DNA from: Lysobacterales bacterium
GTDB taxonomy: Bacteria; Pseudomonadota; Gammaproteobacteria; Xanthomonadales; Ahniellaceae
Direction of reading: 5' to 3'
DNA: 64,000 bases
Assembly: GCA_016721845.1 (NCBI GenBank)
Contig: JADKHK010000013.1
Span: forward strand, 1,160,501-1,224,500
Shown here: in pieces, positions 8,492 to 16,562 of the stretch
Layout: each line of letters begins with the position of its first letter
Position numbering within the stretch: position 1 is the stretch's first letter
Notes under the pieces: generated by a model
Told to the model about the DNA's origin: nothing
The model's database searches: none
The model's input: the letters and a program-made list of their open reading frames with translations, nothing else
Translations under genes and position numbers: made by a program

Positions 8492-9520
8492 ATGATGCGA
8501 TACACCATGCTGCGGCTGGCAGGTCTGTTCGGTGCGGGTGCATTCGCACTCTTCGATGCCACGCCCGTGACCGCGCAGGCGGTCGTATCCAAGCACACGG
8601 CCTACGGGTTGATCGTTTGCGAATCGCGCGGCCGTGAAAGTTTCTGTCCGGCCGAAACCCGCTACGGCGTCACCTTGACGCGTGAATTGTCCCGCGGCAG
8701 CTGCATCGAGGGTCGCACCTGGGGCACGCGTCGCGACGGCATCTGGGTCAGTGGTGGCTGTGCAGCCGAGTTCGAGATCGGTTCCGAGGCACGCCATTCC
8801 GGCGGTGCCTATGACCCCGGCTACGGCAACGAAAATGACGGCGTCGACAGCATCCGCTGCGAGTCCTACAACAACCGTTACCAGCAGTGTGCGGTGGACA
8901 CCCGGGGTGGCGTCGAACTGATTCAGCAGCACAGTCGCGGCGCCTGCATCGCCGGCCAGACCTGGGGCTATGAACATGGCTACATCTGGGTCGATCGAGG
9001 CTGTCGCGCCGAATTCGAGCTGGGTGGACGCGGCTACGGCCCGCCCGGCTACGGTCAGCCAGGCTATGGCGATTCAGATTGGGGCATTACCGGCGACGAA
9101 TTCCTGATTCGCTGCGAATCGGTCGACGAGCGCCAGGCCTTTTGTCCGTTTGATGTCGGCCGAGCGAACGTCACCCTTGAACGCCAGCTCAGCCGCGGCA
9201 GCTGCACGCTGGGTCGCAGCTGGAACTTCAATCCGCGCGGGATCTACGTCTCCGGCGGCTGCCGCGGCGAGTTCCGCGTCGACCGCGAATTCCGTCCCGC
9301 CCCGGGATATGGCGGCCAGCCCGGATATGGCGGCTACAACGTGATCCGCTGCGAGTCGTACGAGCAGCGCCGCAATACCTGCCCGGCCGATATCCGGCGC
9401 GGCGTGCGACTCGACCGCCAGCTCAGCAAGGGCGCGTGCCGTGAAGGCTACAGCTGGGGCTGGGACCGCCGAGGCGTGTGGGTCGACAAGGGCTGCCGCG
9501 CCGATTTCGTGATCGACTGA
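8492..9520 (+). CDS. Secreted protein with four DUF3011 repeats
   Basis: The 342-residue protein starts with a signal peptide (cleavage likely after VTAQA, about residue 30). Four copies of a 55-60-residue unit follow at about 41-95, 121-176, 206-263 and 284-341. Each unit has the pattern (I/V)xCES...C...LxRxxSxGxCxxGxxWG...I/VWVxxGCxAxFxI with four cysteines, matching DUF3011. Gly/Tyr-rich linkers (GYGQPGYG type) join the units. The even cysteine pattern suggests two disulphides per unit and an extracytoplasmic location. Function is unknown. An AGGGAG precedes two adjacent ATGs (8492 and 8495); either could be the start. Confidence 0.85.
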   Translation: MMRYTMLRLAGLFGAGAFALFDATPVTAQAVVSKHTAYGLIVCESRGRESFCPAETRYGVTLTRELSRGSCIEGRTWGTRRDGIWVSGGCAAEFEIGSEARHSGGAYDPGYGNENDGVDSIRCESYNNRYQQCAVDTRGGVELIQQHSRGACIAGQTWGYEHGYIWVDRGCRAEFELGGRGYGPPGYGQPGYGDSDWGITGDEFLIRCESVDERQAFCPFDVGRANVTLERQLSRGSCTLGRSWNFNPRGIYVSGGCRGEFRVDREFRPAPGYGGQPGYGGYNVIRCESYEQRRNTCPADIRRGVRLDRQLSKGACREGYSWGWDRRGVWVDKGCRADFVID

Positions 9521-9540
9521 GCGCGACCATTCACCCACGA

Positions 9541-9569
9541 CAAAACGCCGGCATGACGCCGGCGTTTTG
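9541..9569. terminator. Bidirectional intrinsic terminator
   Basis: A 12-bp stem (CAAAACGCCGGC paired with GCCGGCGTTTTG) and 5-nt loop lie between the convergent DUF3011 and cyclase genes, with A/T tracts at both stem bases. Confidence 0.85.
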
Positions 9570-9595
9570 CTATCGCGAGGACACCGGGGCCACGG

Positions 9596-10498
9596 TCAGG
9601 GCGAGCACTGGTAATACAGGACGTATTCGGCATTGATCGCACCGGCCTGTCCCAGGCTGATGGTGCCGGACTTGCGCAGATGGATCTCGTCGCGATGCAG
9701 GCGCAATTCCTCGTCCTCGCCGAGGCGGACGAAGGTCCCGTTCGTGCTGCGGTCGCCGATCATGAAATAGCCGCGCTTGAACTCGATCGAAGCGTGGTTG
9801 CGCGACACCCATTCGGCGTCGATGACCAGGCTGGAATTGGGATCACGGCCGAGGGTGAACGGCTGCGATGCGGCACTCAGCTCCATCATCCGGCCCTTGA
9901 AGCGCAGCGTCAGCTTGGCGCCACCCGAACCGGGGATGTCGTCGAGGCGGATCGCCCGCTGCACCGTCGTCACGTTCGACAGGTCTTCCTGCCAGATCAC
10001 GTCGACGATTTCGATCGGCTCCATCTTGCCGGACACCCGGACGGCGCCCAGTTGTCGCGTCTTGACGCTGCCGACATTGGTCAGGCCGCGAATGCTGCTC
10101 GCCGTGGTCACGATCTGCTCGCGCTTCGCGGTCGAGGCCATGCGCGCGGCGGTGTTGACCGCGTCGCCGTAGACGTCGTCGGCCTCGACCAGGGTATCCC
10201 CGTGGTGCAAGCCGATGCGGATCCCGACGTTGTCCTTGACGAAGATGGCGTCGTGGGACACGCGTTTTTGCATGTCCACTGCCGCAAGGATGCCGTTCAG
10301 CGCCCCGGGGAACGTGCACATGATCTCGTCGCCGATGGTCTTGATGACTTTGCCGCCGTGATTGCCGGCAATGCCGGTCAGGGCTTCAAGGACGCGCGCG
10401 ATGATCGTGCGGGCCTCGACGTCGCCACGCAGCTCGAACAGCTTGGTCGAGCCGCTGACGTCGGCAAACAGGATGGTGAGGGCGCGGGTCTCGGACAT
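9596..10498 (-). CDS. Class III adenylate/guanylate cyclase with C-terminal FHA domain
   Basis: The 300-residue soluble protein has a class III cyclase domain at about 1-180. Metal-binding Asp13 (LFADVSGST) and Asp57 (KTIGDEIM) are present, as are the transition-state residues Asn115 and Arg119 (GDAVNTAARM). Lys53 is the usual purine-specifying lysine of adenylate cyclases, so cAMP is the likelier product. Residues about 205-290 form an FHA domain (FTLGRDPNSSLVID, WVSRNHASIEF, RSTNGTFV), which binds phosphothreonine. No membrane segment or signal peptide is seen. The layout suggests a cyclase recruited or regulated by Ser/Thr-phosphorylated partners. Confidence 0.88.
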   Translation of the reverse strand: MSETRALTILFADVSGSTKLFELRGDVEARTIIARVLEALTGIAGNHGGKVIKTIGDEIMCTFPGALNGILAAVDMQKRVSHDAIFVKDNVGIRIGLHHGDTLVEADDVYGDAVNTAARMASTAKREQIVTTASSIRGLTNVGSVKTRQLGAVRVSGKMEPIEIVDVIWQEDLSNVTTVQRAIRLDDIPGSGGAKLTLRFKGRMMELSAASQPFTLGRDPNSSLVIDAEWVSRNHASIEFKRGYFMIGDRSTNGTFVRLGEDEELRLHRDEIHLRKSGTISLGQAGAINAEYVLYYQCSP

Positions 10499-10618
10499 GA
10501 CCGGGTGATGATAGGCGAAGTCCGCCGATGCGACTACCGGTACGACCGGAATGTCGTGCGCGTCACGATCGGTTGCGGAACCGCGCCGCGGCGTCTCGTG
10601 TCCCGAGATGTCCAGAAG

Positions 10619-10627
10619 CTATCCACA
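10619..10627 (+). promoter_or_regulatory. DnaA-box-like sequence upstream of dnaB
   Basis: CTATCCACA differs from the DnaA consensus TTATCCACA at one base and lies 39 bp before the dnaB start. A single near-match may be chance. If real it would link dnaB expression to DnaA. Confidence 0.25.
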
Positions 10628-10665
10628 GGGTTGTCTGCAACGCCTGCCACCCTCCCGGGACTACC

Positions 10666-12087
10666 ATGACTGCCCTGCCGAACCTGCGAAACCCCATGGC
10701 CGCCCGCCCCGAACCCCTGTCCGCCGCCAAGAAAGTCGATCCGCTGCGCGTGCCACCGAACTCGATCGAAGCCGAACAGGCCGTGCTCGGTGGCCTGATG
10801 TTGTCCAGCGAAGCCTGGGACAAGGTCGCCGACCGCATCAACGAGGGCGATTTCTATCGCCGCGATCATGCCCTGATTTTCCGCGCCATCGGCGAACTGT
10901 CGAACAAGTCGATGCCGGCCGACGCGGTGACGCTCGGTGAATGGTTCGAAGCGCAGGGCATCGCCGAACTGGTCGGCGGTTCGCGCTACATCCTCGAACT
11001 CGCGAACACCACGCCCTCCGCCGCGAACATCGCCGCTTATGCCGACATCGTGCGCGAGAAATCGGTATTGCGGCAGCTGATCGACGCCGGCACCGAGATC
11101 GCCGGCGACGCCTTCGTACCGGAAGGCCGATCCAGTCAGGAACTGCTGGAAACCGCCGAGCAGAAGGTCTTCCACATCGCCGAAGCCGGCGCACGCGGGC
11201 GCAAGGGCTTCGTCACCATGGGCGCTGCGGTGAAGGACGCCTTCGCCCAGTTGCAGCACCGTTACGAGAATCGCGGCGCGGTGACCGGCCTCGCCACCGG
11301 CTTGCGCGATTTCGACGAAATGACGGCCGGCTTGCAGCCTTCCGACCTGATCATCCTCGCCGCGCGCCCGTCGATGGGCAAGACAGCGCTGGCCCTGAAC
11401 ATGGCCGAATACGCGGCGATCAAGGGCAAGAAGGCGGTGGCGGTGTTCTCGATGGAAATGTCGGCCTCGCAGCTGGCCTTCCGTTTGATTTCCTCGCTCG
11501 GCCGGATCAATCAGCAACACCTGCGCACCGGAGAGCTCGAGGACGCCGACTGGCCGCGAGTCACTTCGGCGATCCAGCTGCTGAAGGACGCCAAGATCTT
11601 CATCGACGATACCCCGGCGCTGTCGCCCGGCGACCTGCGCGCCCGCGCGCGGCGCCTGAAGCGCGAGCACGACCTCGGCCTGATCGTGATCGATTACCTG
11701 CAGCTGATGGCGGTACCGGGCACGCGCGAGAACCGGGCGACCGAAATTTCAGAGATCTCGCGCAGCCTGAAGGCGCTGGCCAAGGAACTCAACGTGCCGG
11801 TGATCGCGCTGTCGCAGCTCAATCGTTCGCTCGAACAACGCACCGACAAGCGCCCGGTGATGGCCGACCTGCGCGAATCGGGCGCGATCGAGCAGGACGC
11901 CGACGTGATCGTGTTCATTTATCGCGACGACTATTACAACAAGGAATCGCCCGACAAGGGCCTCGCCGAGATCATCATCGGCAAGCAACGCAACGGTCCG
12001 ACCGGCAGCGTGAAACTGACCTTCATGGGCCAGTACACCAAGTTCGAGAACCACGCTTCGGCCGGCTTTGCCGGGAGCTTCGAGTGA
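10666..12087 (+). CDS. dnaB: Replicative DNA helicase DnaB
   Basis: The 473-residue protein has the N-terminal DnaB domain (PPNSIEAEQAVLGGLM) and a RecA-like C-terminal motor with Walker A ARPSMGKTALALNMA, Walker B LIVIDYLQLM and the arginine finger region near the end. As a hexamer it unwinds DNA at the fork and contacts DnaG and polymerase III. The ATG at 10666 was chosen because the upstream in-frame residues do not look like DnaB; a second in-frame Met is 10 codons later. It heads the conserved dnaB-alr-radA cluster; alr starts inside its stop codon. Confidence 0.96.
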   Translation: MTALPNLRNPMAARPEPLSAAKKVDPLRVPPNSIEAEQAVLGGLMLSSEAWDKVADRINEGDFYRRDHALIFRAIGELSNKSMPADAVTLGEWFEAQGIAELVGGSRYILELANTTPSAANIAAYADIVREKSVLRQLIDAGTEIAGDAFVPEGRSSQELLETAEQKVFHIAEAGARGRKGFVTMGAAVKDAFAQLQHRYENRGAVTGLATGLRDFDEMTAGLQPSDLIILAARPSMGKTALALNMAEYAAIKGKKAVAVFSMEMSASQLAFRLISSLGRINQQHLRTGELEDADWPRVTSAIQLLKDAKIFIDDTPALSPGDLRARARRLKREHDLGLIVIDYLQLMAVPGTRENRATEISEISRSLKALAKELNVPVIALSQLNRSLEQRTDKRPVMADLRESGAIEQDADVIVFIYRDDYYNKESPDKGLAEIIIGKQRNGPTGSVKLTFMGQYTKFENHASAGFAGSFE

Positions 12088-13163
12088 GTCGATCGGCGTT
12101 CGCGACAATCCATCTCGGGGCGTTGCGACACAATCTTGCACGCGTCCGTGCGTTGGCACCGAACAGCCGCGTGATGGCCGTGATCAAGGCTGACGGCTAC
12201 GGGCACGGCCTGGAGCGCGTCGCCCGCGCCTTGTCCGGCGCCGACGCCTTCGGTGTCGCTGCGATCGCCGACGGCCAACGTCTGCGCGCAGCCGGCATCG
12301 GCCATCGCATCGTCGTGCTGTCGGGCATCGATGAAGCCGGCGACCTGCTGGAGGTGCGCCGACTCGATCTCGACATCGTCGTTCATCATGCGCATCAACT
12401 CGCCTTGATTGCTGCCGACCCCGACCCGCGTCCGCTGCGGATCTGGCTCAAGCTCGACACCGGCATGCATCGCCTCGGTTTCGATCCCGTGCTCGCCGAT
12501 GCGCTGCTCGCACGCCTGCAGGCCTTGCCCAACGTGCACGAGGACATCGTGCTGATGAGTCATTTCGCGCGTTCGGATGAACCTGCGGAAACGACGACTG
12601 CGCAGCAACTCGCGCGGTTCGCGGCCGCGAGCGCGGCGGCGCTGCCCCATTCGATCGCGAATTCCGCGGCTATCGTGCACTTCCCCGACGCCCGCCAGGA
12701 CTGGGTACGCGCCGGCGGTGCCTTGTATGGCCTCAGCGTCGAGCACGAGCGCTGCGGCAACGACGACGGTTTCCGCCCGGCCATGAGCCTGTCCAGCAAG
12801 CTCGTCGCGATCAATCGCGTCGCCAAGGGCGAACGCGTCGGTTACGGCGGCCTGTACGAATGCCCCGACGACATGGCGATCGGCGTCGTCGCGATCGGGT
12901 ATGGCGACGGCTATCCGCGCAGCGCAGCGACCGGCACGCCGGTCCTGTTGAACGGCCGGGCCGCGCCGATCATCGGCCGGGTTTCGATGGACCTGATGAT
13001 GATCGACCTGCGCGACCATGCCGATGCAGCCATCAACGACCGCGTCCTGCTGTGGGGACCGGACTTGCCAGTCGAACGCGTCGCCGCCAGCGCCGGCACG
13101 ATCAGCTACGAACTCACTTGCGGCATCACCCGCCGCGTCATGTTTCTCGAAGACGACAGCTGA
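12084..13163 (+). CDS. alr: Alanine racemase
   Basis: The 359-residue PLP enzyme interconverts L- and D-alanine, supplying D-Ala for peptidoglycan. The PLP lysine is Lys35 in AVIKADGYGHG, and the second catalytic base is the Tyr of GYGDGYPR. LKLDTGMHRLGF and SMDLMMIDL are further family motifs. The start is a GTG at 12084 that overlaps the dnaB stop as GTGA, giving the normal N-terminus; the longer open frame upstream is the shadow of dnaB. Coupling to dnaB is conserved in related genomes. Confidence 0.94.
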   Translation: MSRSAFATIHLGALRHNLARVRALAPNSRVMAVIKADGYGHGLERVARALSGADAFGVAAIADGQRLRAAGIGHRIVVLSGIDEAGDLLEVRRLDLDIVVHHAHQLALIAADPDPRPLRIWLKLDTGMHRLGFDPVLADALLARLQALPNVHEDIVLMSHFARSDEPAETTTAQQLARFAAASAAALPHSIANSAAIVHFPDARQDWVRAGGALYGLSVEHERCGNDDGFRPAMSLSSKLVAINRVAKGERVGYGGLYECPDDMAIGVVAIGYGDGYPRSAATGTPVLLNGRAAPIIGRVSMDLMMIDLRDHADAAINDRVLLWGPDLPVERVAASAGTISYELTCGITRRVMFLEDDS

Positions 13164-13173
13164 GGGTCAACGC

Positions 13174-14541
13174 ATGGCCAAGGCCAAGACCGCCTATGTC
13201 TGCAATGACTGCGGCGCCGAATATTCGAAATGGCAGGGGCAATGCACCGAGTGCAATGCCTGGAACACGCTGAGCGAGGTGCGCCTGGCCTCGGCGAAAG
13301 CCGCGAAGAGCGAGCCGCGCGGTGGCTATGCCGGTGGTGGCAATGCTCTGGTCACGGCCCTTGCCAAGGTGTCGGAGTCGGAAGAACACCGCACCCTGAT
13401 CGGCATCGGCGAACTCGACCGCGTACTCGGTGGCGGGCTGGTGCGCGGCTCGGTGGTGCTGATCGGCGGCGATCCCGGTATCGGCAAGTCGACCCTGGTG
13501 TTGCAGGCGCTGGCCGCGCTCGCCGGTCGCTCGAAGACGCTGTATGTGACCGGCGAGGAAAGCCTGGGTCAGGTCGCCGCACGTGCGCGCCGACTCGGCC
13601 TGTCGCTGGATGCGATCGACGCGCTGGCCGACACCGGCATCGAACGCATCCTCGATACCGCGATCGCGCAGAAGCCCGATTTCCTGGTGATCGATTCGAT
13701 CCAGACCATGTACTCCGATCAGATCGAATCGGCGCCAGGCTCGGTATCGCAAGTGCGCGAATCGGCGGCGCGGCTGGTGCGGTACGCGAAGGAAGTCGGC
13801 TGCGCCGTGTTCCTGATCGGCCACGTCACCAAGGAGGGCGGCATCGCCGGTCCGCGCGTGCTCGAACACATGGTCGATGCGGTGCTGTATTTCGAAGGCG
13901 AGGCCGGCAGCCGCTTCCGGGTCTTGCGCGCGTTCAAGAACCGCTTCGGCGCGGTCAATGAACTCGGCGTGTTCGCGATGGGCGACAAAGGGCTGCGCGA
14001 GGTCCCGAATCCGTCCGCGATCTTCCTGTCGAACCACGAACAACCGACCCCGGGCAGCGCGATCATGGTCACCCGCGAAGGCACACGGCCCTTGCTGGTC
14101 GAGGTGCAGGCGCTGGTCGACCAGTCGCCGCTGGCCAATCCGCGTCGCGTCGCGCTCGGTCTGGAACAGAATCGGCTGGCGATGCTGCTCGCGGTGCTGC
14201 ACAAGCACGGCGGCTTCGCGCTGTATGACCAGGACGTGTTCGTGAACGTCGTCGGCGGCATTCGCGTGCAAGAAACCGCGGCCGATCTGCCGGTGTTGCT
14301 GGCGGCGTTGTCGAGCTTCCGCAATCGCCCCCTCGGCCATCGCCTCGCTGCCTTCGGCGAAGTCGGCCTCGCCGGCGAAATCCGTCCGGTCCCGAACGGC
14401 GAGGAACGCATCCGCGAAGCCGCCTCGCACGGCTTCGAACGGATCGTCGTGCCGAAGGCCAACGCGCCGAAGAAAGCGCCCGGCGGCATCCAGATCATCG
14501 CCGTCGAACGCCTCGCCGAAGCCATCGCGGTGCTGGATTGA
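13174..14541 (+). CDS. radA: DNA repair/recombination protein RadA
   Basis: The 455-residue protein begins with a C4 zinc finger (Cys10, Cys13, Cys24, Cys27). A RecA-like ATPase core follows with Walker A GDPGIGKSTL and the RadA-specific KNRFG motif, then a C-terminal Lon-protease-like domain (GLAGEIRPVPNGEERIREA). It is a helicase that processes branched recombination intermediates. The ATG at 13174 has GAGGG upstream and starts just before the zinc finger. It is 10 bp after alr, completing the dnaB-alr-radA unit. Confidence 0.95.
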   Translation: MAKAKTAYVCNDCGAEYSKWQGQCTECNAWNTLSEVRLASAKAAKSEPRGGYAGGGNALVTALAKVSESEEHRTLIGIGELDRVLGGGLVRGSVVLIGGDPGIGKSTLVLQALAALAGRSKTLYVTGEESLGQVAARARRLGLSLDAIDALADTGIERILDTAIAQKPDFLVIDSIQTMYSDQIESAPGSVSQVRESAARLVRYAKEVGCAVFLIGHVTKEGGIAGPRVLEHMVDAVLYFEGEAGSRFRVLRAFKNRFGAVNELGVFAMGDKGLREVPNPSAIFLSNHEQPTPGSAIMVTREGTRPLLVEVQALVDQSPLANPRRVALGLEQNRLAMLLAVLHKHGGFALYDQDVFVNVVGGIRVQETAADLPVLLAALSSFRNRPLGHRLAAFGEVGLAGEIRPVPNGEERIREAASHGFERIVVPKANAPKKAPGGIQIIAVERLAEAIAVLD

Positions 14542-14777
14542 AACTGCAACTGATCTACACCGACACCGATGTCCTGCTGTCGAAGCGGGCCAACGCGACC
14601 TGGCGCGAATTCCAGGAGGCGTATCCGACCTTCAAGACCTCACTCGGCCCATGGGACGCGGACGAGGTCGTTGCTTTTCTCGCCGAGGAATACGCGAATC
14701 TGGAGCCATCGGCCCAGGTGCAAGTCGCCGAGTTTCTTGCATCACCCAGCGAATCGGTGCGCGTTCGTTGCGCCTGA
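14538..14777 (+). CDS. Small hypothetical protein overlapping radA
   Basis: This 79-residue frame opens with TTG inside the radA stop (TTGA, 4-bp overlap) and runs KLQLIYTDTDVLLSKRANA... to a stop at 14777. Composition is protein-like (helical, with acidic and aromatic residues, no Arg/Pro excess), unlike the shadow frames nearby. The overlap suggests translational coupling to radA. No domain is recognised, and the TTG start and short length keep confidence moderate. Confidence 0.5.
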   Translation: MKLQLIYTDTDVLLSKRANATWREFQEAYPTFKTSLGPWDADEVVAFLAEEYANLEPSAQVQVAEFLASPSESVRVRCA

Positions 14778-14808
14778 ACCGATCCGTTCACGCCATCGAG
14801 CGATTCGC

Positions 14809-15300
14809 TCAGCCCTTGGCGCGGAACTTCGCCAGGTTCGCTGCGGCCTGCGTCCGTACCTTGTTGCGCAGGAAGGGCGACCAGCCGAGCAGCAGGCCGG
14901 GCGTGCCGAGGGCCTGTCTGGACCAGCGCCAGAAGTCGAAACGGTCGCGGTGGCGGGTGATCAGGCCGTTCTTGTCGAAGGCGAATTCGGCTTCGATGAT
15001 GTTGTGCACCAGACGACCGGTGGCACTAAAACGGTAGTGCGCTTCCCAGTGCGCGACGCCGACTTCGTCATCGCAGTCGATGCTGCTGAATTCCAGCTTC
15101 CAGTCCGCCCTGCCCTTGTCCTTGACGGCCGTGCAAAGCATGCGCCACATCGCACCGATCTCCTCGCGGCCGCGCAGCGAGAACGCCTCGTCATCAAACA
15201 CCGCAGCGGGCGCGTAGGCCGCCTGCATGGTGTCGGCATCGAGTGCGCGAAAGGCTTCGTAGAATCTGTTGATGCGGTCGTTCTGCGGAAACTCGCTCAT
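14809..15300 (-). CDS. NTF2/SnoaL-like protein
   Basis: The 163-residue protein has the SnoaL/NTF2 pattern: an N-terminal helix (RINRFYEAFRALDADTMQAAYAP), the strand AVFDDEAFSLRGREEIGAMW, and a final antiparallel sheet (AHWEAHYRFSATGRLVHNIIEAEFAF). This cone fold serves as a small-molecule binding or isomerase scaffold; the ligand here is unknown. The ATG at 15300 follows a GAGGTG Shine-Dalgarno-like element; a GTG two codons earlier would overlap that element. It converges with the radA cluster. Confidence 0.75.
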   Translation of the reverse strand: MSEFPQNDRINRFYEAFRALDADTMQAAYAPAAVFDDEAFSLRGREEIGAMWRMLCTAVKDKGRADWKLEFSSIDCDDEVGVAHWEAHYRFSATGRLVHNIIEAEFAFDKNGLITRHRDRFDFWRWSRQALGTPGLLLGWSPFLRNKVRTQAAANLAKFRAKG

Positions 15301-15393
15301 GGTCACCTCGCGTCGATGGCGACGAGCATGACGAAGCGCCGGGGGCGGAGCAACCGTTCGCGACTATGCTTCGATGGTCGCCACGGAGGACGC

Positions 15394-16530
15394 ATGCGCC
15401 ACGCCATCAGCACCCTGATCGTCCTGTGCGGAATCGCCGCCGTGCCGGTGCGCGGCGAGGTCATTCAAAGCGAACGCGGCCCGATCGAGATGACGACGAT
15501 CGCCACCGGCCTGAACAGCCCCTGGGCCGTCGCCTTCCTGCCGGACGGGCGCTATCTGGTGACCGAACGCGCCGGCAGCATGCACATCATCGAGCGCGAC
15601 GGCCGGATCGGCGCAGCGCTTGCAGGCGTGCCGCCGGTCTACGTCCACGGCCAGGGCGGCCTGCTCGATGTCGTGCTCGATCCCGATTTCGCCGCCAACC
15701 GCACGCTGTACTTCTCGTATGCCGAACCCGGCGACGAGGGCGCACACACGGCCATCGCCAGCGCACGCCTCGAACCCGGCACCCTGGCGAACGTGCGCGT
15801 GTTGTTCCGGCAGACGCCGGGCTACGACGGCGGCGCACATTTCGGATCGCGCATCGTCATCGGCCGGGATGGCTTCCTTTACGCCACCATCGGCGAACGC
15901 GGCGATCATCGCGATCGCGCGCAACAGCTCGACAAGACCTACGGCAAGATCATCCGCATCGGTCGCGATGGCCACATTCCGAAGGACAACCCGTTTGTCG
16001 GCCGCGAAGGCGCACGCCCGGAGGTCTGGAGCTTCGGGCATCGCAATCCGCAGGGACTGGCACTCCACCCGTCCACCGGCGAATTGTTCGAGCACGAGCA
16101 CGGCCCGAAGGGCGGCGACGAGGTCAACATCATCCGCAAGGGTGCCAACTACGGGTGGCCGGTGGTCACGTTCGGTCGCGAGTATCACGGGCCGAAGATT
16201 GGCGAGGGCACCGCGAAAGCCGGCATGGAAGCGCCGCTGCACTATTGGGACCCGTCGATCGCGCCAAGCGGCATGGCCTTCCTGTCGAGCGACGCTGCGG
16301 GACCTTGGCAGGGCGACCTCTTTGTCGGCGCCCTGAAGTTCACGCTCGTCGCGCGGCTGGAACTGAAGGACGGCAAGGTCGTGCATGAGGAACGCCTGCT
16401 GGCCGACCAGCACGACCGCGTCCGCGACGTGCGCGAAGGCCCGGACGGTGCGTTGTACGTGCTGACCGAGAGTCGCGGGCGATTGTTGCGACTGATGCCG
16501 ATTGGGGGAAATCCCCCAGCGTCGGATTGA
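15394..16530 (+). CDS. Secreted PQQ-dependent sugar dehydrogenase family protein
   Basis: The 378-residue protein has an N-terminal signal peptide (cleavage near PVRGE) and a six-bladed propeller of the soluble glucose dehydrogenase / YliI family. Motifs include LNSPWAVAFLPDGRYLVTER, HGQGGLLDVVLDPDF, FGHRNPQGLALHP and EHGPKGGDEVN. E. coli YliI (Asd) is a PQQ-dependent aldose sugar dehydrogenase that feeds electrons to the periplasm; the substrate here is not known. GGAGGA lies 3 nt before the ATG at 15394. Its last codons contain a dyad motif (16501-16520) upstream of the FG-GAP gene. Confidence 0.88.
   Translation: MRHAISTLIVLCGIAAVPVRGEVIQSERGPIEMTTIATGLNSPWAVAFLPDGRYLVTERAGSMHIIERDGRIGAALAGVPPVYVHGQGGLLDVVLDPDFAANRTLYFSYAEPGDEGAHTAIASARLEPGTLANVRVLFRQTPGYDGGAHFGSRIVIGRDGFLYATIGERGDHRDRAQQLDKTYGKIIRIGRDGHIPKDNPFVGREGARPEVWSFGHRNPQGLALHPSTGELFEHEHGPKGGDEVNIIRKGANYGWPVVTFGREYHGPKIGEGTAKAGMEAPLHYWDPSIAPSGMAFLSSDAAGPWQGDLFVGALKFTLVARLELKDGKVVHEERLLADQHDRVRDVREGPDGALYVLTESRGRLLRLMPIGGNPPASD
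16501..16520 (-). promoter_or_regulatory. GGGATTTCCC dyad motif, copy C
   Basis: Read on the minus strand this is GCTGGGGGATTTCCC plus five bases; the first 15 bases are identical to copy A at 24315. As a dyad it is TGGGGG-AAAT-CCCCCA. It ends 6 bp upstream of a perfect TTGACA (16527-16532) and is centred about 52 bp before the proposed transcription start at 16563, a typical activator position. Confidence 0.5.
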
Positions 16531-16556
16531 CAGTGCAGGCCATGCGGCGGACTAAT
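16527..16556 (+). promoter_or_regulatory. Candidate sigma70 promoter, possibly leaderless, for the FG-GAP gene
   Basis: TTGACA (16527-16532) and ACTAAT (16551-16556) are 18 bp apart. The -10 ends 6 nt before the ATG at 16563, so transcription would start at or next to the start codon. No Shine-Dalgarno sequence is seen there, consistent with a leaderless mRNA. Confidence 0.45.
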
Positions 16557-16562
16557 GCGCGC

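Noticed and set aside
10500..10665. DnaA-box-like site before dnaB as part of an origin of replication
   Set aside because: Only one near-match is seen, with no AT-rich unwinding region and no dnaA or dnaN nearby.
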